Positions 23,117 to 31,740 of a stretch of 35,420 nt of DNA are shown here, one piece after another. The position numbers and the translations under genes were made by a program. This stretch comes from Chloroflexota bacterium (GTDB taxonomy: Bacteria; Chloroflexota; Anaerolineae; UBA4142): contig JACRPR010000017.1 of assembly GCA_016223105.1 (NCBI GenBank), forward strand, positions 1 through 35,420, in the 5' to 3' direction. The stretch's first letter is position 1. Every line of letters begins with the position of its first letter. The notes under the pieces were generated by a model that ran no database searches, was not told the DNA's origin, and saw only the letters and a list, made by a program, of their open reading frames with translations.

Positions 23117-25123
23117 ATGAGGTACGCAGAAACCGGCTTTAATTTGGAAATTGATCTCGCACGCGGAAGCGTCGAGCGCATCGCGACGGATCCACGATTG
23201 GCAGAATTACATCTGGGCGGACTCGGCACGAACGCGCGCTTGTTGTGGGATCGTGTGCCCCCAGAGACGGATCCATTCTCGCCCGACAATCTGCTCATCT
23301 TCGCCGCGGGACTGTTGTGCGGCACACCGGCGATTGGCGCGAATCGCACCATCGTTACCGCGTATTCGCCGCAAACTTTGTTGATGGGCTATTCGATGAT
23401 GGGCGGATTTTTCGCACCGGAAATGAAATATGCCGGGTACGACAAAATTATTTTGCGCGGCAAATCGCCATCCCTGGTTTATATTTGGATTAACAACGAC
23501 AAGGTGGAAATCCGGGACGCGACGCATTTGCAAGGCAAAGGCGCGGTCGAAACTGCCGAATGTATTCGCCAGGAATTGAAAGAACCCAAAGCCCAGGTCG
23601 CGCCGATTGGTCTCGCCGGTGTAAACCGGGTTTGTATGGCGTCCATCGAGCAAGGTCGGTCGAGCGCGAGTCGGCTCGGACTCGGCGCGGTGATGGGCGA
23701 TAAACGCGTCAAGGCAATCGCGGTGCGCGGGACGAAAGACATCAACATCGCGCGCCCGGCAGAATTTCTAAATCTTTGCAACGACGTGATGAAATATATT
23801 CAACAGCGCGCGGAAAATCCAATCAAAAATGTCGAGCCGATTTTTGAAGGACTCGGTTCGCCGCACGAAATGAAAGTCGTTGATGAAAAATGGCACACGA
23901 CCGGATTTATGCGGGGCAATGCGCGTACGCGGCGCAAAGATTTCTGGACGAAGGATGTCGAAGAAAAGTGGAAACAGACCCAGGAAGGCGTACGGACGCG
24001 ACTCATCAGTTGCTACAACTGCCCGATGAAATGCGGCGCGATTGTTTCCGTCCCCGGCGTTTCGACATATATGATGAAGTGCTACTCGAAATTGACGTAC
24101 ACGATGGCGGCATTTTCAGACCTGGATTTTGGTTTTCGTATCGCGCAACGCGCGACCGAGTACGGCGTGGATGGCTTCTCGACTCCGCAAACGATGGCGT
24201 ACGCATTGGAATTGCTTCAAGCCGGAATTTTGACTGACCAGGATTTCGCGGGCGCGCCATCCGACACCGAAGGAAAATTTTACTGGTTGCTCGACCGCAT
24301 CGTGCGACGCGAAGGCATCGGCGACATTCTCGCGAACGGCACGTATTGGGCATCGCAACAAATCGGCAAAGGCGCGGACGCGTTCGCGCACAACAATATC
24401 AAAAAGCACGAACAACTTCCGCTCAAACTCGGAATGTTGAACCCGGTTTATTTTCTGATGTATTGCACCGGCGAAAAAAGCAACATCACGCAAATCGAAG
24501 GACAGTTTCCGCAAGAACCATTCCCGACGCGCGAGATGCGCGAAGATTTTATCAAAGATTGGGTGCACGTTCCCGACGAAAAATTCAAGCAATACTTTCT
24601 CGATTGGGAACAGCGTGGCGAATACGCAAACCCAACCTATCCGACGGCGGATATGGCGGTGGACATTGTGAATTGGCAAGAGACGATGCACTATATTGAC
24701 GACTCGCTCGGTGTTTGCGCCGGGTTGTCGTCGTTCCCGCTCAAGCCGCCGTATCACATTCACAATTATCCAAAATTCATTTCCGCCGCGCTCGGAATCG
24801 AAATGGATGAAGCCGGGCTCAAAGAAGTGTACAAGCGCACGCGCAATTTGATGCGCGCGATTAATATCCGCCGCGGTTTGCGTCGCGCGGATGAAAAACC
24901 GCCCGAAGACCATTGGAAGAAACGCTTCCCGGAATTGGAAACCAAACTTTTGGACGCGTATTACAAATTCAAGGGTTGGAACAATGAGGGCGTTCCCACA
25001 AAAGCGACTTTGCAAAACCTGGGATTGGGCGATGTCGCGGAAGATTTAATTCGGCGCGGGCTTTTGTCGGAGCAAGAGCAAATTCGCGCGGAAGAATTGG
25101 TCGCGGCACCGGTGATGAAATAA
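23117..25123 (+). CDS. bamB: AOR-family tungsten enzyme, BamB-like (class II benzoyl-CoA reductase catalytic subunit)
   Basis: A 668-aa protein of the aldehyde:ferredoxin oxidoreductase family. The domain-1 pterin-binding segments are present (LGGLGTNARLLWDR, LLCGTPAIGANRTIV, MMGGFFAPEMKYAGYDK). The [4Fe-4S] ligands are C299-x2-C302-x3-C306 (SCYNCPMKCG) plus D529/C534 (DSLGVCAGL). The whole text, including RYAETGFNLEIDLARG, ISCYNCPMKCGA and SSFPLKPPYHIHNYPKF, reads as the BamB branch and is unlike classical AOR; this is from memory of the family. BamB holds W-bis-pterin and dearomatises benzoyl-CoA. The order of the next four genes (bamCDEF) supports the call. A related enzyme for another aryl- or cyclic acyl-CoA is the main alternative. 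RBS GAGAGG, ATG 23117. Confidence 0.88.
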   Translation: MRYAETGFNLEIDLARGSVERIATDPRLAELHLGGLGTNARLLWDRVPPETDPFSPDNLLIFAAGLLCGTPAIGANRTIVTAYSPQTLLMGYSMMGGFFAPEMKYAGYDKIILRGKSPSLVYIWINNDKVEIRDATHLQGKGAVETAECIRQELKEPKAQVAPIGLAGVNRVCMASIEQGRSSASRLGLGAVMGDKRVKAIAVRGTKDINIARPAEFLNLCNDVMKYIQQRAENPIKNVEPIFEGLGSPHEMKVVDEKWHTTGFMRGNARTRRKDFWTKDVEEKWKQTQEGVRTRLISCYNCPMKCGAIVSVPGVSTYMMKCYSKLTYTMAAFSDLDFGFRIAQRATEYGVDGFSTPQTMAYALELLQAGILTDQDFAGAPSDTEGKFYWLLDRIVRREGIGDILANGTYWASQQIGKGADAFAHNNIKKHEQLPLKLGMLNPVYFLMYCTGEKSNITQIEGQFPQEPFPTREMREDFIKDWVHVPDEKFKQYFLDWEQRGEYANPTYPTADMAVDIVNWQETMHYIDDSLGVCAGLSSFPLKPPYHIHNYPKFISAALGIEMDEAGLKEVYKRTRNLMRAINIRRGLRRADEKPPEDHWKKRFPELETKLLDAYYKFKGWNNEGVPTKATLQNLGLGDVAEDLIRRGLLSEQEQIRAEELVAAPVMK

Positions 25124-25147
25124 ATTTTTCCACAGGCGAATGAATTC

Positions 25148-25242
25148 GCGGCAACGCACGGCAAAACCGACTTGCGTCGGTTTGGAATCAATCGCCGTAG
25201 GGCGATTTCGCTTTGGGTGGACGCGGTTTCTAACCGCCGATG
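25148..25242. repeat. Dispersed 95-bp intergenic repeat, copy 2
   Basis: Related to 1961-2055 with the same length and order of blocks (GCGGCAAC; AACCGAC; CAATCGCCGTAGGGCGATTT; GACGCGGTTTCTAACCGCC). It lies between the bamB-like and bamC-like genes, so the 181-base gap here is mostly repeat and not a promoter. Confidence 0.75.
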
Positions 25243-25304
25243 CCGATTTCTTCGTGGATGAAAAATTATTTCGGTGAACGTTCAATAACGAGGTGATAAC
25301 GGTT

Positions 25305-25853
25305 ATGGGTGAGAAACGCAAACGCATCATCAAGACGATCAAAATCAACGTGGACAATTGCAACGGTTGTCGCGCGTGCGAAATGATTTGCTCGGCATTT
25401 CACGCGTCGCCGAAATATAGTAGCAATGCGCCGGAACGCGCGCGCATTCGCGTTACGACCGACCCGATGCGCGACCTCTACATCCCGGTCTATGCCGGTG
25501 AATATACCGCCGCCGAATGTCGCGGCAGAAACAAATACATCATTGACGGCAAAGAATACGACGAGTGCGGTCTGTGCCGGTCGGCGTGTCCATCGCGAAC
25601 ACTTTTTCACGAACCCGATTCCGGGCTTCCGCTCAAATGCGATATGTGCGAAGACGACCCCGCGCAAGAAAAACCCTTGTGCGTGCAGTGGTGCTTGAAC
25701 GACGCGCTGATTTACGAAGAGCGCGAAGAACAAGTCGAAGAAGATGTCAAGCAAGAAGATGTGGAAATCGGATTGGAATCTATGATTAACAAATACGGAC
25801 TGGAAAAAATCATGGATACCGTCGCGCGCATTTCCGTATCCAAGAAGGTTTAA
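25305..25853 (+). CDS. bamC: Ferredoxin-like subunit, BamC-like
   Basis: A 182-aa iron-sulfur protein that would pass electrons to the BamB-like tungsten subunit. Cysteine groups: CNGCRACEMICSAFH, CGLCRSACPSRTL, and CDMCEDDPAQEKPLCVQWCLNDAL, enough for three or more [4Fe-4S] clusters. An insertion (APERARIRVTTDPMRDLYIPVYAGEYTAAEC) separates the first groups, as in the AOR-associated ferredoxins. The ATG at 25305 is preferred over the in-frame GTG at 25293 because a GAGGTGA ribosome site lies 8 bases before the ATG and overlaps that GTG. The stop is followed one base later by the bamD-like start. Confidence 0.88.
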   Translation: MGEKRKRIIKTIKINVDNCNGCRACEMICSAFHASPKYSSNAPERARIRVTTDPMRDLYIPVYAGEYTAAECRGRNKYIIDGKEYDECGLCRSACPSRTLFHEPDSGLPLKCDMCEDDPAQEKPLCVQWCLNDALIYEEREEQVEEDVKQEDVEIGLESMINKYGLEKIMDTVARISVSKKV

Positions 25854-25854
25854 T

Positions 25855-27006
25855 GTGGAAACAGTAGTTCCATACAAAGAAATCATCGAGGTTATCAAAG
25901 CAAGCGGCGGCGACGCGTTCAAGCGATGCTTTCAATGCGGACTGTGTGATGCGGTGTGTCCGTGGAACACGGTTCGAAATTTCAGCATGCGAAAGCTGGT
26001 GCGCGAAGCGACGTTCGGCTTGACCGATATTGAAACCGAAGACATCTGGCTCTGCACAACGTGCGGACGCTGTCCCCAGCAATGTCCGCGCGATGTGAAG
26101 CAAATCGAATCCGGCGTCGCGCTCCGGCGAGTCGCGACACAATATGAAGTGTACGCAAAAGGCGCAAGCCCGATTCGCGCGATCAAAAGCGGGCTCAACG
26201 CGCAAGGCAATCCGTTTGGTGAAAATCGCGAAACCAGAGCGAACTGGGCGGAAGGTCTTTCGGTAAAGCCGTTCGCCGAGGGAATGGATGTTTTGTATTT
26301 CCCGTGTTGCTATTCCAGCTACGACCCGCGCTTGAAAAAGGTCGCGCGCGCGACTGCCGCGATTCTCAACAAAGCCGGCGTTGACTTTGGAATCCTGGGT
26401 TCGAAAGAAAATTGTTGCGGCGAAAGTATTCGCAAAACCGGCGACGAGGATTTATTCAAACGCTTGGCGCGCGAAAACATCAAAACGTTTGTGGACAATG
26501 GCGTGAGCAAAATTCTGGTCTCGTCGCCGCATTGCTATCACACCTTCAAAAACGAGTACCCGCAGTTCAAGGTGAATTTCGAGGTTGTGCATATTTCGCA
26601 GTACCTCTTCGAGTTGGTCAGCGCGGGACGACTCGAATTCAAAAAAGATTTTGCAAAGACGGTAACGTATCACGACCCCTAATATCTAGGACGACATAAC
26701 GGCGTGTACGATCAGCCGCGCGGAGTGTTGAACAAGATACCAGGTCTCACGTTGAATGAGATGGCAGAATCGCAATCCGATAGTTTGTGTTGCGGCGGCG
26801 GCGGCGGCAGAGTTTGGATGGAGACGCAAAAAGGCGAACGCTTCTCCGACCAGCGCATCGAACAAGCGATGAATGTTGGAGCAGAAGTGTTAGCAACGTC
26901 CTGTCCATATTGTATCACGATGCTCGAGGACAGCCGGAAAACGATGGACGCGACTGAAAAGATCGAGGTTAAGGATATTACGGAGATCATACAGGAAGTC
27001 ATTTAG
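25855..27006 (+). pseudogene. bamD: HdrC/HdrB-like Fe-S protein, BamD-like, interrupted by in-frame TAA at a redox Cys/Sec position
   Basis: 383 codons. The N-terminal HdrC-like ferredoxin part has CFQCGLCDAVCP and CTTCGRCPQQCP. CCG domain 1 has FPCCYSSYDPR, ENCCGESIRK and SSPHCYHTF. CCG domain 2 starts YHDP-stop-YLGRHNGVYDQPRG and goes on to LCCGGGGGRVWM and TSCPYCITMLED. Codon 276 is TAA (26680-26682) exactly where relatives have the first Cys, or in some Sec, of DPCYLGR. The frame is intact on both sides. Because the neighbouring subunits use TGA for Sec, one G-to-A change from TGA explains it better than two changes from TGC. A SECIS-like hairpin remains at 26700-26718. Start GTG 25855 has AGAAGG upstream. 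As written, translation gives a 275-aa product without the second cluster site. A base error in the sequence is possible. Confidence 0.8.
26700..26718 (+). promoter_or_regulatory. SECIS-like hairpin after the in-frame TAA of bamD
   Basis: CGGC (26700-26703) pairs with GCCG (26715-26718). With one bulged G, TG (26705-26706) pairs with CA (26713-26714), leaving loop TACGAT. The loop is 24 bases after the stop codon, in the range of bacterial SECIS elements. It supports an earlier Sec codon here but is weaker than the hairpin in the HdrA-like gene. Confidence 0.4.
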
Positions 27007-27037
27007 AAGTCATTTCAAAATACCCGGAGAGACGATC

Positions 27038-27514
27038 GTGACGGTAGTCCAGCAGATCCAACAGTTACTTTCACAAAAATGGGCACCACTGGAACGCAAC
27101 CTTACATCACTGGAAGGCGCAAGATGTATTGGCGTTTATCTGCTCGCCTATTCTAACGAGGACATGGCGGGTCGTAAGATTAACCTCGAAGACATTTTCT
27201 ACGTTGGAATGAGTAATGCGCGCGGTGGCGTGAAGTCTCGGTTAGGACAATTCCTGGATGGTATCGAAACTGGTAAGTCTCACAGCGGGGCTATGAGATT
27301 TTTCAAGACATATTTGGAGGAGAGGCCCTTCTCAAGGGCCAAGACTGGCAAGAGATTCTTTGTTGCAATTACTACTTTTCCATGCGTTGTTGAGAAATCG
27401 AAAAGGACAGCCAAAGACCTGAGGAAAATGGGCGACGTGGCAAGATTAGAGTATTATGTCATCGCTTACATCAAGGAAGCACTTGGCCGCGAGCCTGAAC
27501 TGAATAAGAAGTAG
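27038..27514 (+). CDS. GIY-YIG nuclease-like protein, inserted within the bam-like cluster
   Basis: A 158-aa protein. CIGVYLLAYS matches the GIY strand, IFYVGMSN matches the YIG strand, VKSRLGQF provides the conserved Arg helix, and the end ARLEYYVIAYIKEALGREPELNK resembles the conserved Glu and final Asn of GIY-YIG nucleases. The match is a pattern match only. Start GTG 27038 follows GGAGAG. Base use looks unlike the neighbours (far fewer CGCG words, more even codon choice), which suggests transfer. No homologue of it belongs to any bam cluster I know. It separates the bamD-like from the bamE-like gene. It might be a solitary homing-type or defence-type nuclease; no role in the reductase is implied. 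Confidence 0.65.
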   Translation: MTVVQQIQQLLSQKWAPLERNLTSLEGARCIGVYLLAYSNEDMAGRKINLEDIFYVGMSNARGGVKSRLGQFLDGIETGKSHSGAMRFFKTYLEERPFSRAKTGKRFFVAITTFPCVVEKSKRTAKDLRKMGDVARLEYYVIAYIKEALGREPELNKK

Positions 27515-27562
27515 GAACTCCAAGTACCAGAGAAGGACAAAAGCCATAAAGCAGGAGATACA

Positions 27563-30500
27563 ATGAGCAAGAATCTTCAAGATAATAACATCGGCGATGT
27601 AATGGTCGTCGGCGGCGGAATCAGCGGCATTCAATCCGCGCTCGATCTCGCGACTGCCGGGTTCAAGGTCTATCTCGTCGAGAAAGCGCCGAGCATCGGC
27701 GGGCATATGGCGCAACTCGACAAGACCTTTCCGACCAACGACTGCTCGATGTGAATTCTCGCACCTAAACTGGTCGAGGTCGGCCGGCACCCCAACATTC
27801 AAGTTCTCACCTACACGGATGTCAATCGCGTCGAAGGCGAGGTCGGGAACTATACCGTCTCTGTTACGAAAAAACCGCGTTACATTCTCGAAGATGTCTG
27901 CACCGGTTGCACGACATGTGTCGAGTATTGCCCGGTCAAATATCCGGATCAATACAATCAGGAAATTTCAAACAACAAAGCGATTCACATTTATTTTGCC
28001 CAAGCGATTCCACTCGTTACGTACATTGACGACAGTTGTCTCTATTTGAAAGACAAGCAATGTCGCATCTGCGAAGCGGTCTGCAAAAATAAAGCGATTG
28101 ATTTCAATCAAACGGTCGAGAAAAAAGAAATCCAGGTCGGCGCGATTATTCTCGCGGCGGGTCTCGAACCGTACGATCCCAAAGTAAAAAAGGAATATCA
28201 TTACGGCGATTTCGCAAACGTCGTAACGAGTATGGATTACGAGCGGTTGTTGTGTTCGACCGGACCGTACGCCGGCGAGGTTCTGCGCGCGTCCGATATG
28301 AAGCATCCGCACAAAATCGCGTGGATTCAATGTATCGGTTCGCGGCGCGTCACGCCGGGCGATAATAGTTATTGCTCGTCCGTGTGTTGCACGTACACGC
28401 AAAAGCAGGCGATGCTCACGAAAGACCACGCCGCGGATGCCGAGTGCACGATTTTCCACAACGATATTCGCGCGTACGGAAAAGATTTCGAACGCTATTA
28501 CGACAAGGTCGAGAAACTTCCCGGCGTGCGCTTCATTCGCAGTTATACTTCGATTGTGCGCGAAAATCCGGTAACGAAAAATGTTACCGTGCGTTATGCC
28601 ACGCCTGACGCCGGCGTCAAAGAAGAAGAATTTGATATGGTCGTGTTGTCCGTCGGATTGAATCCGCCGAAGGATGCAAAATCCATCGCGGAAAAATTCG
28701 GCATCCAACTCAACGCGCGAAACTTTTGCGACATCGCGCCGACCAATCCGATGGCAACGAGCCGCGCCGGGATTTTTGTCAGCGGCGGATTTCAGGGCCC
28801 GATAGATATTCCCGAATCGGTTTTCAGCGCGAGCGGCGCCGCATCCCAGGTTGGCGAACTCTTGAACTATCGGCGCGGCAAATTATCGCGCGAGCGTGAA
28901 TATCCGGCGGAACGCGATGTCTCGAAAGAAGAACCCAAGATTGGCGTTTTCGTGTGTCATTGCGGCGCGAACATCGGTCGCATCGTCAACGTTCCCGAAA
29001 CAGTCGAGTATTTCAAGACCTTGCCCGGTGTCGTCCACGCGCAAGAACAACTCTTTTCGTGCGCGACCAATTCCGCGAAGCAAATCACGGATGTGACGCG
29101 CGAAAAGGGACTCAATCGCGTGATTGTCGCCGCGTGCAGTCCGCGCACGCTCGAAAATCTTTTCCGCGACACGGTGCGCGAGGCGGGCATCAATCAGTAC
29201 TATTTCGAAATGGCGAATATCCGGGAACACGATTCCTGGGTTCACTCGAAAGAAAAAGAAGAAGCGACGCGCAAGGCGAAGGACATTGTTCGAATGTCCA
29301 TCGCGCGCGCCGGGCGATTGGAACCGCTCCAAGAATTTGATTTGCCGGTGGACAAAGCCGCGCTCATCGTCGGCGGCGGAATCGCCGGGATGAATTGCGC
29401 GCTCTCGCTCGCGAACCAGGGACACGAGGTTCATCTCGTCGAAAAGCAATCCGAGCTCGGCGGCATCGCGCGCCGGCTTCATTCCACTTTGGAAGGAATT
29501 GATGTTCAAGCGTACCTGCGCGACCTCAGTGCTAAAGTGTACAAACATCAATTGATTCATGTTTATCATTCCGCGACCATCACCGACGCGACCGGCTACG
29601 TCGGAAATTTTGTAACGACCGTGCGTTCCGAAAAAGGCATCACCGCCATCAAGCATGGCGCGACGATTCTCGCGACCGGCGCGGATTTGCACACGCCGAC
29701 CGAATATCTGTACGGACAAGACGAACGCGTGATGACGCATCTCGACTTGGAAGAGCGCATCGCCGCGCGCGATGAAAAAATTTCAAGCGCGCAAAGCGTC
29801 GCGATGATTCAATGCGTCGGCTGTCGAAACGAGGAACGCAATTATTGCAGTCGCGTGTGTTGCAGTGAATCGGTCAAGAACGCGTTGAGTTTGAAAAAAC
29901 TCAATCCGCAAATGGACGTGTCCATCCTTTATCGCGATATGCGAACGTATGGCTTCAAAGAAGATTATTATCGCGAAGCATCGGAGAACGATATCAAGTT
30001 CATTCGCTACGAACCGGACGACAAACCGGCGGTTCAAGCCGGCGAATCGGACGCGGGCAAGCCGGTGCTCAAAATCACCACGACCGATTTTGTGCTGGGC
30101 AAAAAAATTCAACTCGACGCGGATGTCATCGCGCTTGCCGCCGCGGTCGTACCCGCGTCCTCAACGAAAGAAATGGCGGGACGCTTCAAGGTAACGCTGA
30201 GCCAGGATGGTTTCTTCAAAGAAGCGCACGCGAAATTGCGTCCGGTCGAATTTGCGACGGACGGAGTTTATCTCTGCGGCGCGGCGCATTATCCAAAATT
30301 CATTTCGGAAACCATCAACCAAGCGTACGGCGCGGCAGGGCGCGCGATGACGTTGCTTTCGAACAACATCGTCGTCGCGTCCGGCTCGGTGTGCGAGGTG
30401 AACGCGTTCAAGTGCTTTGGATGCGCGGCGTGTGTCGCGGCGTGCGCGTACAACGCGTTGATCATGGTGGACACGCGGCAAGGCAAAAAAGTTACCATCA

Positions 30501-30664
30501 ATCCGGTTCTGTGCAAAGGCGATGGTCTGTGCAATGCAAAATGCCCGAGCGGCGCGATTCAATTAAAGCATTACACCGATGACGAGATGTTGAGCGAAAT
30601 TGACGCGGTGATTCCCGATGACGGAATTTTGCAACAGATGGACGCCGCGATTGCGACGATGTAA
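27563..30664 (+). CDS. bamE: Double-length HdrA-like flavoprotein, BamE-like, selenoprotein (Sec64, TGA at 27752-27754)
   Basis: 1033 aa read through one in-frame TGA. First half: an FAD/Rossmann [14 protein letters not shown], then [33 protein letters not shown], where HdrA proteins have Cys (Sec in some), then cluster motifs [12 protein letters not shown] and CRICEAVC. Second half: canonical Hdr[15 protein letters not shown], a second Rossmann [31 protein letters not shown], and a C-terminal two-cluster ferredoxin ([32 protein letters not shown]). HdrA-type subunits bifurcate electrons at FAD; in Bam complexes BamE feeds the W-subunit. RBS AGGAG before ATG 27563. Frames before and after the TGA are in phase with no other stop, and homology continues across it. 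Without Sec machinery elsewhere in the genome the gene would give only a 63-aa fragment. Confidence 0.9.
27770..27787 (+). promoter_or_regulatory. SECIS-like hairpin for Sec64 of the HdrA-like protein
   Basis: CTGGTCG (27770-27776) pairs with CGGCCGG (27781-27787) over 7 base pairs, two of them G-U, around the tetraloop AGGT. The loop starts 22 bases after the TGA and has G at its second position, matching the known bacterial SECIS rules (apical loop about 16-37 bases after the UGA, a G among the first two loop bases). Confidence 0.7.
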
Positions 30665-30770
30665 TAGACTTTATCGGAAATAAATGAATTGATGTGGCGC
30701 GGGCTCGCAAAGCGTAGCCCGCATTCGGCGGCTTGGAAAAGCCGCGCCACGTTATTTCCGATAATGTCTA
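30665..30770. mobile_element. MITE-like element with 19-bp terminal inverted repeats
   Basis: The ends TAGACTTTATCGGAAATAA (30665-30683) and its complement (30752-30770) match at 18 of 19 positions. Inside are nested inverted repeats (GTGGCGCGG/CCGCGCCAC and GGCTTGG/GCCG). The element is 106 bases long, has no ORF, and fills the gap between the HdrA-like stop and the MvhD-like gene. Target-site duplication is unclear. It could be a non-autonomous transposable element or a large structured spacer. Confidence 0.55.
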
Positions 30771-30826
30771 ATGAATCAGCCGCAGAGTGCACAGAGGACA
30801 CAGAGGAAATTAGGAGATGAGAGCGA

Positions 30827-31657
30827 ATGAGCGCAGGATATAAATTTTCACCCCGCGTCCTGGGATTTGTATGCCACTGGTGAGTGTACGGGGCGGCAGA
30901 CCTGGCGGGCGTGTCCCGGCTACAATATACAACTGAAATGCGAATGGTGCGCGTGATGTGTTCCGGCAGAGTTGACCCGGTATTTGTTCTGCGCGCGTTT
31001 GCCAAAGGCGTGGACGGCGTGTTCATCGGCGGTTGCCGGTTGAACGAGTGCAACTATACCACGCAAGGAAACTATGACACGCTGAATATGGTGCTGTTGT
31101 ACAAACGGATTATGGAACACATCGGGCTGAACCCGGAACGATTGCACATCGCGTTCATGTCCGGCGCAGAGGCAAATCTGTTTGCCGACACCGTGAACAG
31201 TTTTGTCCATCGTGTTAAAGACATCGGTCCGCTTGGCAAAGCCGAAGGCATCCACCCGGAAACTTTGCAAGCGCGCTTGGCTGAGGTCACCAAACTAGTT
31301 CCGTACATCAAGCGCGTGAATCAGGAAAAACTCGCGTCGCGCCTCCACGACCCGGCAGAGTACGACCGGCTGTTCACGCAAAGCGATGTTGAAAAAATGT
31401 TTCGCGAAATCGTCTCGTACTATATTGACCCGGTAAAATGTCAGGCGTGTATGATTTGCGCGCGGCGATGCCCGGAAGAAGCGATCAGCGGCGGCAAAAA
31501 CCAAATCCACGTCGTTGACCAAACCAAGTGCATCAAATGCGAAACGTGCTTTGTCGTTTGCCCCACGCGCTTTAACGCGGTGATGAAAATTTCCGGCGCG
31601 CCGGTGCCGCCGCCACTTCCCGCAGACCAACGCGAGTTTGTCAGACAGAAGGCATAA
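30827..31657 (+). CDS. bamF: MvhD-ferredoxin fusion, BamF-like, selenoprotein (Sec19, TGA at 30881-30883)
   Basis: 276 aa read through one TGA. It starts MSAGYKFSPRVLGFVCHW-U-VYGAADLAGVSRLQY. In MvhD/VhuD/BamF proteins this site is NWC or NWU followed by SYAGAD, so the TGA falls on the known Cys/Sec. The MvhD signature then continues (VRVMCSGRVDPVFVLRAF, GVFIGGCRLNECNY). A linker leads to a C-terminal two-cluster ferredoxin (CQACMICARRCPEEAI, CIKCETCFVVCPTRF). MvhD carries a [2Fe-2S] cluster and passes electrons to HdrA. BamF of Geobacter is a known selenoprotein of the same design. ATG 30827 has TAGGAG 10 bases before it. An annotation starting at GTG 30884 would miss the redox site. Confidence 0.9.
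30906..30918 (+). promoter_or_regulatory. SECIS-like hairpin for Sec19 of the MvhD-like protein
   Basis: CGGG (30906-30909) and CCCG (30915-30918) enclose loop CGTGT, whose second base is G. The loop begins 26 bases after the TGA. A G-G mismatch followed by a G-C pair extends the stem. It is acceptable as a bacterial SECIS, but short. Confidence 0.5.
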
Positions 31658-31666
31658 GATACGAAT

Positions 31667-31714
31667 GTAGCGCGGGCGGCTCGCCCGCCGTCCAGCGAGC
31701 GAGCCGCTCGCGCA
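31667..31714. repeat. Palindromic intergenic repeat (GTAGCGCGGGCG family), copy 2
   Basis: Starts GTAGCGCGGGCGGCTCGCCC and ends with the near complement GAGCGAGCCGCTCGCGC (about 2 mismatches in 19). Same family as 3001-3053. It lies between the MvhD-like stop and the broken GNAT gene. Confidence 0.8.
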
Positions 31715-31740
31715 ACAGGTGATTTCAAAGGAGTAGTTCG

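Noticed and set aside
24116..25015. 299-aa open frame on the minus strand
   Set aside because: Antisense to the BamB-like gene, with no recognisable domain or ribosome site.
27563..30664. HdrA-like gene as two separate genes or a pseudogene
   Set aside because: The frame is the same on both sides of the TGA, homology is unbroken, and the second part lacks a proper start for about 290 bases.
27752..30883. An alternative genetic code in which TGA is a sense codon
   Set aside because: TGA ends normal genes here (the MoaD-like, GRE 2 and oxidoreductase genes), while both read-through TGAs fall exactly on known Cys/Sec columns with hairpins after them.
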